NCBI GenBank assembly: GCA_000149265.1
Contig: CH002977.1
Coordinates: forward strand, 454,799-518,798
Origin: Ciona savignyi
Lineage: Eukaryota; Chordata; Ascidiacea; Phlebobranchia; Cionidae
Direction: 5' to 3'
Length of the DNA: 64,000 nt
The position numbers and the translations under genes are program-made. The first letter of the stretch is position 1. Each line of letters begins with the position of its first letter. This document shows, one piece after another, positions 41,701-53,671 of the stretch. The notes under the pieces are model-generated. The model did no database searches. It was not told where the DNA came from and saw nothing but the letters and a program-made list of their open reading frames with translations.

Positions 41701-44700
41701 AAACGGTCATTTTTTTCTAAAAAATTAGCTTTTTAGGCCATAGCGCTTAAACGGCTGCTCCAATTTGAATCAAATTTGGTGGAGTGTTAGTGCACTAGTC
41801 ACTGATTTAACACCTAAAAGAAATAAAAAAATTACCCAGGGAAATACCCTAAAAATTAAACTTTTGCTGGTAAATGATAATTGTGACAGGCATGCTATGT
41901 CGCCCCGACATCTACCAGAAGGGTTAATGGAATCGCAATGAAACTCGGTGATTTGTTGGACAACATGGTCTAGATATGCAGAAATCAAAATTTTGGGTAA
42001 TAAATATAGGGGAATTCCCCTGGGACGTTAAAACCAAAACGGTATTTTTTTAAAAAAAATACCTTTTTTTGGCATAGCGCTTGAACGACCAATACAATTT
42101 GAATCAGATTTGGTGGAATGTAAGTGCATTAGTCACTGATTTAACACTTAAAAGAAATAAAAAAATTACCCAGGGAAATACCCTAAAAATCGGATTTTGT
42201 TCTCTAATTATGATTGTGACAAGCATGCCATTTTGCCCCGAAATCTAGCAAAAGGAGTAATGAAATCGCAATAAAATTTTGACATTTGTAACAGAACATG
42301 GTCTAGATAAGCAGAAACCAAAATTTTGGGTAATGAATCTAGGGAAATTCCCCCGAGACGTTAAAAACCAAAACATTTTTTTTTTAAATATCGATTTTTT
42401 GGGCATAGTGCTTGAACGGCTGCTAGACACTTTAGGCCAATTAAAAGAAAGAAAACATTCGTAAATTTAAGACGTTTAATCTTTTATCAACTACACATTG
42501 AAAAGAAGTTTGGTTGGACAACTATGGGACCCATGCGTTTATGCTTGCAGAAACAAACTACATACTCAGTGTATAAAATACAAATTGTGGTTATGGACCC
42601 TTTAGCATGAATATATGTCATACAAAATGTGTTTTACAAATGGTGGTGGTTAAACACGTGGTTGACACTCTCTAGTTATTTTTTTTGTTTATATTTCTTT
42701 ACTTATTATTAACTGCACAGCTATTTAAACACCGAAGAAATGGCAAACTAAAAATATTTACCAGCTTTAACACACTATATTGCAGTTTACAAATGTATCC
42801 ATATTACGTTACCAGAGCAAACAACATTATCACGGTTTCCGTTGGCGTTGGTAGCGGTGTTGATGAAGCGCAACTTTTGACGATAGCTGGCAACTCATCT
42901 CGTGTTTTTAAAGCCTTAGAATATAGTAATCTGGCAAGTGTTGTTGAAGGTGTTAAATCTACTATACAAGACATCGCATCTGTGAAGCTAGAAGGTATAA
43001 CATGATATATTTAGGAAGGCTAAATATAATGAACGATGACTAGAGTGACTAACTCGTATTAACCACCACACTTTATATATTTAATTTTGAATTAACACAA
43101 TATGTTTCTGTAAGCAAAAAACGTTTTGTTTGCTCGTTATCTAAGCATACCAAAAAACGTTATGATTGTTACACTTAATAATTTTCTCTCTCTATTTCTT
43201 ATACCCGTGCAGTGCATTATTTTAAAATTCATTGTATTTTATATATTTTCGGCAATTTCCAGGGGTAATTTGGATTATTTTGAGGGCAGTTATATTTTCG
43301 GAATTCAGTTTATACATCTCTAATTTCCTTAAGGAAAACTGACGTATATTTATATTTTTAACTTGTCAAAACTTTTTCTCGTTTTTTCGTAAATTAAATG
43401 AGCGTTGATATCAATTTAATTGGCATTGCCTAAAGTTTAAACTTTATTGGACTTTCCTTTCTGCATTGAATGCTGGCGACACAGCATGTTACAAGCGTAA
43501 AAATGAAAATTATACTAAGAGAAAACAATATTCGACGTCCTTGGATCCAAAGTGGACCCATATTAATTTAAAACCCTGTTTAAATTTACTAATAAAGGCG
43601 AGGTTACCAACACGACAAACAAGCTAGAGGAATGTCAACTTGGGATTTCATCACATATAACTAAGGTGCGGTACGAAGTTGAATTGTATACTATAAAAAT
43701 TTAGAAGGCAATTTGTTTTTTTCTTTAAAATCTAATCTTGTTTGTACAATAATAGAAGGATGCTAGTATTTTATTTTAGAAAAACAAGTTGTACATTGGT
43801 GCGGTCGGTTCGTATGATAGAGCAGGTGCAGTTGCTGAATACAATGCAGTTGGTGGTGAGATTCAAACAACTTATTCTACAATTCTAAACGAGACAGAAT
43901 ACGCTACAATGGTCTCTTCGGAAAATACTACGCAGGTGTCGGATTCTTATTTAGGTAGATCTATACAAAGATGTGAACTTATTAGACAATCACTCACTTC
44001 TTCAAAGGCTACTCCATTTCAAGCGGTAATTTCTTTGGAGGAGATATAGAATACGTGGCAAGCGGGGCCCCACGATACATATCAAAGGGAATGGTTAGTA
44101 CATGACACAATTAGTAAATTTGATATATTTTTCTTAATGAGCTAATTAAAACAAAACATATTAAACTAAACTGAAGAATGAGTAGACATACCAAAATACG
44201 TCTCCTAAAGTTAAAATTGTTGCATCGTATTCAAATCTGACAAAACGCCCCGTATAAAATTTTAGGTCGACACCTGTCAGAAAGTCGACTATTGTTTTAT
44301 GCTAAACATCCTAGAGGCCATGTGGTTAATAACGTTACTCTTGTATATTGTTTGGTATATTAAATATAAAAGACCCCACACATTAATGTTAACTAATTTA
44401 TCGTATAGAGTGTAGTAAAATCTAGACAAAAACAAACATACTAAACCGTTGTAGTATATTTTTTAATGTCTACCTGGTCGACCTGGAAAATTTGTTGAAT
44501 GACATGATGTTGTTTGTCAAGGTGGCAATATACAGAGCTGATGATGTCGTTCATTCTTCATCAAAATTTCTCATTCTTCATCCAAGCGAAACATCGAACT
44601 TATGGCAATTGGGAGCTTATTTCGGACATTCTGTTTGTGCTGTCGACATTAATAAAGATTCGCTAGACGACCTTCTCGTTTCAGCTCCATTGTTTAACGA

Positions 44701-47700
44701 CGTCACTACCGGTTATGATCAAGGAAGGGTATTTGTTTTCATGAACGATCCAAACAACGTCGGAATGAAAAACTGGGTAAATAAATCAGTGATACATCTA
44801 AAAACAAGTAGATATTTTAAAATAGTAATTTCAGACCATGACTTCATATCGCCCACAAGTATTAAGCGGTTCGAACGCCAACGGAGCTCGATTTGGAATG
44901 TCTGTAGCGGTAGTTGGTGACGTAGATAAAAACGGATATGACGATATAGCCATTGGTGCACCGATGGAAGGCGGAAATGCGGTTGAAAGCGGAGCAGTTT
45001 ATGTTTATTTTATATCTGACCAAGGTATCATGGAAACAAGGAAACAGGTGAATCATAACTTATCAGTCGGTTTACAATATGCAATACATAAAATATAGAG
45101 GATACCTTTACAAAAATTTATAAACGTTTTGGGTATTATTTTTGTAAAAGGCCTTGTTCCGTCCCATTTCAATAACACTTGCTGAACATATCACGCACAT
45201 GATGCATCCTTTTTCGTTTGTTTTCTACTTGCAAAAAATGTGGGTGTTCCCAAATTTAAAATATAAACTTGTTCTTTAAAATGTATATACTGGGTTATTA
45301 GTAAAACAAAGATAAATAGCTAATAATTTTAAACTCCCGATCTTTCGTGTTTAAGTGTTACCGTAAAAAGTAAACAATTACTGATTCGACAAGGTTCATG
45401 AGAATTAATTTTTATTGGAATATTTTTGTAAAAGAGTTCCATGGGTATAAGTAAATTAACCATGTGTTTGAGTATGTTTACGTTTCCGTGTTTAAGTATG
45501 TTTACATTGTTAAAAAAAAGTATATAGGACGCCCGCATGATCTTGCAATTTTGGGTTGATTCATGTATGTTTTGATGTTATTTGTTTTAAGCGTTTATTT
45601 TTTAAGTTATTTAAATAAAGTTATTTTTTGTAATTTTTTTGTTTTGTTTGGTTTTATCACTCCATTGCCTTCTTTAAAATTTGAAGTGAGTACTTTTCCG
45701 TCTAAAGATATCTGTTTACAAAAAGTATCTGCTTTAAAATTTCACGGTCCTTATTTTTAGATCTGTCGAAATTTCAATTCGATAATTTACCGTCAATTTG
45801 TAAGTAAATTCTAAATATCCAATATTTTTTTCCATGACACTTACAACTTTATTGGACAGATACTTGCTGTTAAAATGTGTCATAAAATCTTACTGATCAC
45901 TGGTTTAACTAGGCTGCGTTACTTATTATTTACGGGGAAATGGCGGAAGACGGGTATGGGCCCCCAATATCTTTGAAGTATGGGGCCCCATTATCTTTGA
46001 AGTCGGCATTAATTATTTCTTTTGATTTATGGTGTGGTACATTTGACTAATAATTTTTGTGCTGATGTCAATCTTGTAACAAGTGAAAAATTATTATGAA
46101 TTATGGATGTTGATCCGACGTCTCTAAATTATCTAATCAGACGATAGACCATTAAACACAAATATTTTTTTTCAAAACATAGATCAAAATTTTGATGGTA
46201 ACTTACACATTCCTTTTTGCCGACAAAAACAATATAATAGACGGGTGTGTTTAGTAACTAAGTAACTAAACCTTTCTACTTCCATAAAAGTCAGGTTACA
46301 ATAAAATTGGCATTAAGTATAGTTATGGTGAATTACACGTGGTTGACATTCTCTATTATATTTGGTTTAACACATCGTTTTCACACACAGAAGATAATTG
46401 GAAAGACCGTAACATCTCCACTTCTGCGATTCGGGGGGTTAATTTCCAGCGGACGATCATCCGACAATGACGTTGATAAGAATGGTTATTCGGATCTTGT
46501 AATATCAGCACCAGCAAGCGACAAGATAATTGTCTTGCGTGCCCGACCTATCGTGAGAGTTCGAACACAGATAGCATTGAATCCACCATCTTTAGACTTA
46601 ATCAAATGTTTTACAAGTTCCTTAAAGGCCTGTAGCAATGTGACAGTCTGTTTAACTGCTTTCTTCACGGATGAAGCGCCTTTACAAGCTCCAGCACGTA
46701 CGTTAACTGATATATCTAAAAAAAGTAATTTGATGCAACTGAAGAAATAACAGTCAGATAAATGCCTAAACGACACTTATTAATAATTTCTGCATGTAGT
46801 TAAAATAATGATTAAAATGCAATCTTTTGCAGCGCTGAACGTTACCTTGAAATTAGATTCGCTCCTAGGAAATCAGCCGAACAAACGAATTGTGTTTGTG
46901 GATTCCGTTTCATCTGATAAAACTGTGTTGTACAACGTCAGTTCGTCAAGATCTTGCTTTACTTTACAAGTTCAGCTAAATGTAAGATATAATGCTGTAG
47001 CGGGGTTGGTATGGTAAAGTGTGTGTTTATCGAGTGGAAAAACTCTTAAGTGTATATAACACAGCTGCCAAGTTATCTAGTGTCTACTGTGTTATTGGGG
47101 AGCTAATGCGGTGGGTTGCATTCGATCAGGTCCTTTTTAACCATACCAAGGCTGATTGATCTTTGGCTGACTTTGGATCGCTACAAATAATTTAGTGAGC
47201 TAACCGAGTGGGTTTAATTAAACAGTCGTATTGCATTACTAATTCTATAGGTTGATTATTTCGGTTCTGTTTTATCAACTGGAAACTTTCAAATCCCTCT
47301 TCGTTTGGAAGTGGCATACGATTATACAAATGATTACAAGAACACTGTCATGTCTCCGATGTTGGAACCATGGTCTACAAAAACGTCAACATCAGATTGG
47401 AATATTCAGAAAAGCTGTTCTGCGAATACCGGAAAGCAATGTATTCACGACTTAAAAGTTGACACAAACTTCTCGTAAGCAATGGGCTACAATTTTCGCA
47501 AAAGTTATTATGGGCCCCACTTAAATGGTACTATTGGTTACTTTTTATGTCGCTCTACGAAATGGTTAGTAAAGCAAATCGAATTAAACTTTTAATGTCA
47601 GGTATTTGTTTACAACCTACATTTGAATTTTAATAAATACCCGATAGATATTTTTCAAGTCAAATTTGCAAAAATTATAACATTCAGGTTTATTTGCTGA

Positions 47701-50518
47701 AGTTGTTGTCCTCAACTTAATATTAGGTGGATATCCCGGATAATGTAGAAATAATTTGAAAAAATCAAAATGTTTTGTGACGTTTAAAGATGGGATTTTT
47801 GAGTCAAAAATATCAGGAGGTTTTATAGCTAACATGATCTGAATGTCAATAAACTTATATGGAAAAACAGTAATAACCCATCTAATCGGATATAGATGAA
47901 ATCGCATATTCCTGAAATACATTTCTGTTGCAACCTGCGTGTTTTACGGGCTATAAGCTGAAGATTTATCTGGCTAGATCCTAATAATACTACACAACAT
48001 GGCATTAGTATACATTAATCTAATTATTACCAACGTGGTTTATTTGGTTTCAACGTTCTATTTCTTAAAAGACGCACTTCGTGGTTTCAGTTTATCAGCG
48101 TTTTTGTTATTTTTTTGGAACTTTAAAACACCATCGTACACGTAAATTAAGGTAAATAAGCACGGTGTTTTACGAATACTGACTTGAAAGAGTATACGGA
48201 CCCAATTTTCCAAGTCCATGTTATATTGTTATGGATTTAATAAACACCCCATACCGACTTTACATTTTATAATAAGTGGTAAATAACACCGAATTGATAC
48301 AGTAGTTTCACTTACCATATTTTAAAGCAATATTCATTCAGCGTTCCACCGGAAGAAAGTCCATTGATATTAGGATCGCAACCAGGACTTCTTTCAATCA
48401 ATGTGACTATTAGTAATCTTGGTCCAGATCACTCGTTCTTCACGAGAGTTAACATCATCGGAAATTTAGATCTAAACAAGGTAATAAAATAAAGTAATGA
48501 AATAACATATTGTATATGGCGAATCAAGTAAAATGAATAAATTAATAGGTATCAGGATCTTGCATAAGTGTTCTAAAACATGAAAGACCAGATACCACAT
48601 TGGTTAGCTACAAGGCTTCAAATTCTTTTATACAAGGTTTAATGCTAAAAGGAAAGCAGGTAATTACATTATTTTGACCGATGAGTCTTGAATCTGCTAA
48701 TAAATTGTTTTGATTAGTGTTCTTTCGTATTGGAGTATACACTTGTGTCGTTGACAAAGAGAGCAGAAGTTCAGAATATTCTAATACAAGGGGCAGTTTA
48801 CTCAAAGTAAGTAGGCGCTAATATGTACATCTATAAAGCATTTAGCGTCTGAAAATGGATTTAATTTGTAAAAAATGATTTAAAGGAGTAATTATTACAA
48901 TGTGTAAATAAATTAATAGTATATGTAAATAGTAATTCATGCTTTAACCTTTAGTGTAAATGAAACGGACCATAGCAATGACCCTAAGAACCTGAACAAC
49001 AATTTCAAATTCCAAAAAAAAATTCTCTACAAAGCATCCATCGGTCACACCAGGTAATACAAAATAATTTATAGTAAAAAATATAACAACCAATTTTTCC
49101 TATGTTTAGTTCATCTAAACCGATCGCGCTATTCTATAATCGCACAGTGGTGCCAGCCGCCTTCGTTCACAACCTGAGCAACACTATTTTAGGCATGTCC
49201 AACAACATATCACACGACCATACGGTAAAGAAAGGCATACATAACTTATTTTGTATTCATGTTAACACGTTTATAAGTATATTCCTTGCCAGGTTTACAA
49301 CCGTGGACCTAATTTGGTATCTAAAGCTTCAATGGTGTTTACATGGCCCCGGCAAACCAAAGAAGGGCTCCCCTTGCTATATCTCTACAAATTCGAGTGT
49401 ATCGTAAGTTCTGGTGCAGCTGGCTTTAAAATGTGTTTACCAATTATTTTTCATCTCTTTAATGCAAACACCCTGCTACAGGAAGATAGATATGTTTCTC
49501 AACTAAAAATTGTAGATCAGCAACCTCAACTCAAAACCTTCCAAAATCTGCTTTAGAAATTTAAAGCGGGTCATGCATAAAAAACAGCCAGGATATGCAC
49601 AATTTTTAATTTTAATTTTACAAGTGATTAATTTTATTGATTATACTCCATTTTAACATTTTTTTCTACGATCTTTATTAGTCTCATGTTTACAGCCTCA
49701 GGATGTATGTCAATGCAACACGATGAACAAAGTGAACGAATACGGACTTGCGATCAACAACGAAACAAGCTCAGCGAATATCTCAATCAATTTTGATTCA
49801 AATGTAACTTTCCCCGATATAACAGTAAGTTGTCTCGGTAAATATGTTTGACAAAATTGCTGTAGCTATCTTTTATCTATAGACATGTAGCGATGTTAAA
49901 TGCGACACCATTACTTGCCACGTGAAGCAATTTGGGAAATTTTCAACCATTGTTGTGTCGTCATCCTTCAAAGTGTGGATACCATCCTTGGCAAAGGTTT
50001 TAACACATTCATATCAAATACAAGTAAAGATCGGATTAAGTTTTTAAATGTAATTTTTGTTTCTTTTTAGCTTCAACTTGTCAGTCGATTTTCAAGTTCG
50101 TTGAATTTCAGTTATACGGAGTCTCCAATATATAATCAGGCAGCAGTCATATCAACGGTGAGTATTTTTCTTTTGACCGTATGGCCCTAAATTCCTTATT
50201 TTTGCACAGGCGACCACCCAAGTATCAGCTTATTCTCCACCTGTTCCGCCCAATGACCAAAGTCAAGCTGATATCGGAGCCATTATAGGGGCTATTGTGG
50301 GAGGCATCATCTTGCTCATAACCATAACACTTATTATGTGGAAGGTATCCATAGAAATAATTCGTTGTCAGTTTTGCTACGCAATATACGCATTAACCAT
50401 TTTTTTTTATATAAAACAGGCTGGATTTTTCGAAAGTAAATATGCCAGAATGCGAAGAGAAGCTCAAGAGGAAAACAAATCAAACCAAGACACAGAACAC
50501 TCTGACGGAAAAGATTAA
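38784..50518 (+). CDS. Integrin alpha subunit with I domain, paralogue 2 (1,262 aa)
   Basis: Same architecture and exon lengths as paralogue 1 except the last exon (+3 nt). Exons: 38784-38953, 39033-39160, 39298-39356, 39626-39752, 40436-40556, 40628-40740, 40815-41001, 42816-42994, 43598-43665, 43780-43954, 44008-44093, 44522-44776, 44835-45047, 46391-46697, 46833-46981, 47251-47474, 48342-48480, 48549-48659, 48718-48806, 48955-49053, 49110-49224, 49293-49403, 49696-49824, 49883-49996, 50071-50157, 50210-50344, 50420-50518; sum 3,789 nt, in frame throughout. Signal peptide LLWGIPLLVLVEVILAL. The I-domain MIDAS has DESGS, GLTYIDHAI and LTDGKA. Calcium loops DVDKNGYDD and DVDKNGYSD are intact. 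TM helix as in paralogue 1, tail GFFESKYARMRREAQEENKS. Some acceptors are AAG (exons 5, 9, 12). Probable poly(A) signal ATTAAA at 50,634. Introns 4, 7, 13 and 16 are long. The 3' part, introns included, is almost identical to paralogue 1. Confidence 0.95.
39951..40049 (+). mobile_element. tRNA-derived SINE, copy 4, 3' part only, in intron 4 of integrin gene 2
   Basis: Starts within the SINE body (GACGGTGGGCGCGAGGTGAT) and ends with the usual ATGAATATCCTATCCTA tail; the tRNA-like head is missing (5' truncated). Confidence 0.78.
41154..41205. repeat. Poly(T)-rich tract at the head of the satellite array
   Basis: Nearly pure T with single C interruptions. The equivalent A-rich tract in opposite orientation flanks the relative at 24,360-24,890. 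Confidence 0.9.
41210..42425 (+). repeat. Tandem array of a 333-338 bp unit (3.6 copies) in intron 7 of integrin gene 2
   Basis: Units begin at 41,210, 41,548, 41,885 and 42,218 (the last is truncated). Each begins GACAGGCAT.. and then has CGACATCTACCAGAAG, GGGGAATTCCCCT, CGTTAAAAACC, a GCTTGAACGG block and AAATACCCTAAAAAT. Similarity between units is high and falls off in the fourth. No coding capacity. A diverged relative lies inverted at 24,360-24,890; short outlying flank matches occur near 41,110 and 29,604-29,655. Confidence 0.93.
45048..46390. other. Long intron 13 of integrin gene 2, no feature seen
   Basis: AT-rich; the equivalent intron in gene 1 is 274 bp and in gene 3 is 74 bp. 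No gene or clearly bounded repeat recognised. Confidence 0.55.
47475..48341. other. Long intron 16 of integrin gene 2, no feature seen
   Basis: 867 bp against 186 bp in gene 1 and 59 bp in gene 3. No coding signal or recognised repeat. Confidence 0.5.
49441..49575 (+). repeat. Dispersed repeat in intron 22 of integrin gene 2
   Basis: Shares its start (ATTATTTTTCATCTCTTTAA, then TGCAAAC) and its end (CAACCTCAACTCAAAACC, then CCAAAAT) with the sequence at 63,832-64,000. Intron 22 is near-identical between genes 1 and 3 and has no such insert there. Confidence 0.65.
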
Positions 50519-53500
50519 TCTTTTAAACAGTGAATCGTTAAACGTTTAATATCACACTTAATATTATCAACAGTTAAATCTTTAGTTTTGTGCTTTCCTT
50601 ATTATTCCAGACTGTATACTGAATTGTACTTTAATTAAAAACAAAAATTGTAAATTCTCTAAAATATAAATTATGTTACCACAAATGAAACGGATTTGGG
50701 ATCTAGTTTTTGCCTTGTTATGCACCAGATCTTTTAGTCTTTTTCCCATCATTAGTTGTACCGGGAACCTCCATCACAATTATGAGATTTTCTTTGCTGC
50801 AAATTAATTATGGCGCGTTATTTTTTCTTTTTGAAAACAATTTCAAGTAAAAATCAATTATACTGCGATATATATTTCTCGGCAAGGTTGTTTAATTTTA
50901 AAAGTATTAATTTTTGGTAATTTTTGAACTTTAGGCTTGTGTATATACATTTATATTGTTGTAGTCAACTATATTACTTTGTATATACTAATGAAATGAA
51001 GTTTAACAGGGTCGGGGTGCCATTTCGTTAATGTATTAAATTTTTCAAATAATTTCACATCATAATTATTCTACTTCTAGGCTTGGAATCTACCAACTGA
51101 TTTTCCATTAAATCAATTTAGCTAAATACCAATCGTTAACAAAATTTTCCCACGTAATTTCCCACAGTTGGTAAAACGTGCAGATGTAAAACCCCTTACG
51201 CGCAAACTTTTCGGGCATCGTAAAATGACCTGTTTATTCTAGAAAATTTAAATATTAAAATATAACTTGCATCCGACGAAGTAACTTGCATCACGAGTAT
51301 TTAAAGACAAAATGCAAATAAACTGAACAAGGAATCAGATTTTGGATTTAGGAAAAGACATTAAGTAACGAAAAAATATTGGCTGCTATAAAAATTAATA
51401 TGCGTTCTGTGGAAACTAAAATTTTAGGCCTTAAACTGCGCATCTTGTCAGGTACAGTAAGTCCCTTTGAAGTATTCTTATAAGCTTGGCTAGCCAATGT
51501 TCTGGTCAGTAAAACTAAAGCAAAGCAGGGAGCCTACAGATTACTGGACATTTTTTCTGGTCTTATTTACACTTATACTAAAATGAAAGACATTTAATTT
51601 GACCTTGCTTATGACAAAGCTTTCATACGTTTTTTTGTTGTAGTCATATTTTTTACATGATATTTGCGGTTCATGTATCCAACAGCGTTGTTCCTTCCAA
51701 TGACGTGAAAAGCGCCTTCTTGACAAAAATTATTATCAGTTAGGTCATTATTATCCGAAAACACACGTAAAAATCATTATCAAAACCATTATTATGCGAA
51801 AAAAATACGTAATACAAACTTACATTACATATTTAAATTCATGTTGAGTACACCAAGGGAGGGTGTACTAGAGTGTACTAGAAGTAGCATATGCCAGGCT
51901 TGGCGCAGAGTTTCAGAGTTTTCATTTATAGTTATGCAATAGAGAAGCGGAACTTGTAAAATGAAGGTGTTGATTTTGCATTTTTAAGCAGTTTTAATGG
52001 AAAACATCTCAATATACGGTCACGGAGGGGTATCGTCAAATTTTTTATTAATCGTTCACAGAATTTGGTTTTACGTATTTTATACGTTACTGTCAAACTG
52101 CTTTTTGAATTGATCAGACGTTTGCTTTAAACAAAATCTCGCACAGCCGGAGGATGACGTGGCTCCAAATATATGAACCAGCATTTGGTGATCAACAGGA
52201 CTCTCTCTCTCTCTTGTACGGTCGTGTGGCCAAATGGTTAGCGCGACCGATACATATACCGTCTCATATATACAAAAAACAAATGGCGTACCCCCCCAAA
52301 AAAATCAACAGGTCTCTTAAATATGTTAGTCAAATGCGGTGCTTAATTTTTTGGTCTTGCAAGGGTGATGCAATTGGCGATGTCGTACATGCCATACAGT
52401 GTCAATATACTGTCTTGCTCTTCGGGACGCACTTGTATTTTAAACCCACTCTCGATGTATCTTGTATCCTGCCCACATGCTGAACCTTCATCCCAAAACT
52501 CTATCTTGTATCTGAACCGTGATCCAACGTCTCTACTTTACAGCACACCAATATCCTTCTCTTAGGTTATTTGACATCGTGTGGCAGTGTGCGTCAAATG
52601 TAGTCTTCGCTGGTGCGTTGCTGCTCTTCTCTATTTAAGACTTCTCTTGTGGTTCATTGGTTCTTCAGGATATATTGAATAACGTGTGGTGATGTCTATA
52701 ACGTGTGATGATGTCTTAACATAGACAGGGTGTGTCAGAGATCAAGGGCACTTGGTAATCGGCGAATTTGAACTTTTCACAGGCAATGACGTCATAACAC
52801 AAAGACTCTTCTCGATCGCTTCCTTTCTTCAAGCATCCGGTCCTTGGGAATGTAACATCTTGCAAACTTCGGTGCTAGCGACTATCTCCTTCTACACAAA
52901 TTCTACGCGGTCGGCAAAAAGGCATGCATTTACTACAACACGGCGTTATCCCACAGTTCCTTCGAATTGCACAGTACTTCGATGCGACCGCAACAATGCG
53001 GTCAATTCTATTTAGTTTAAGACATTTTTTATTCTATTCGAAATAGTAAGGCAATTTCCCACCAAAAGATCGTAATCACGAATACCAAAGGCGTTTTAGA
53101 TGATTTTTCTTTTTCCACTCTGGTCCACGCTTTCCGGGCCATATCTCCTCGTTAAGCTAACTACGACTTAATACTGGCCGAGCTGTTATTCATGGCGTTT
53201 TATTTTTCTTTTATTCTAATAAATCTGATTGAAAATTATTGTAATGTCGCTTGCATATAATATTGGCGCCCGCGACTATATTTAATAATTACACCCTTTT
53301 TAATGACATGTTATAATGACTACTTGTTTTGCGGTTTTCTGTGTCCTTGTGCGGTTATTTATAAACATTAGCAACTGTTTGTTAGTGTCTCATTCAACCG
53401 GATTTCCCCTGTTTGATTTATAGGAATTTAAAACTTAATTTTAGCCTCTGATTTCATAAATTTATTCCCGGAAGATTCCACATCAATAAGAAGCGAGATA

Positions 53501-53671
53501 CATTATTTTTCATGCGCTTGCGACGTTGGTAAGCTATAGAGTACGAACGTAAAAAGTGATTAGAAAAGCTGCAATATGATTTGCAATTAAAAAGAATGTG
53601 CTGCAATTTACAATTAAAAAGAAACTTTATACCACCAGTTTAGCATTGCGTTTGTTTGGAGTAGGTTCAAT
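50519..53671. other. Intergenic region between integrin genes 2 and 3
   Basis: Begins with the 3' UTR of gene 2. At 52,200-52,250 there is a (TC)n run followed by a tRNA-Ser-like head GTGTGGCCAAATGGTTAGCG. The stretch 52,250-53,000 is less AT-rich and pyrimidine-rich and may be the body of a mobile element, but I recognise no protein in it. From about 53,000 to the gene 3 ATG I see only AT-rich flank. Confidence 0.5.
52200..52260 (+). mobile_element. tRNA-Ser-like SINE head with (TC)n leader
   Basis: A CTCTCTCTCTCTC run precedes TACGGTCGTGTGGCC, then AAATGGTTAGCGCGACC. It matches the head of the minus-strand copy at 27,430-27,660. The extent of the body is not clear. Confidence 0.5.

Noticed and set aside
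41210..42425. CRISPR-like or gene array
   Set aside because: The repeats are 333-338 bp, contiguous and non-coding, with no short direct repeats and spacers, in a eukaryotic intron.
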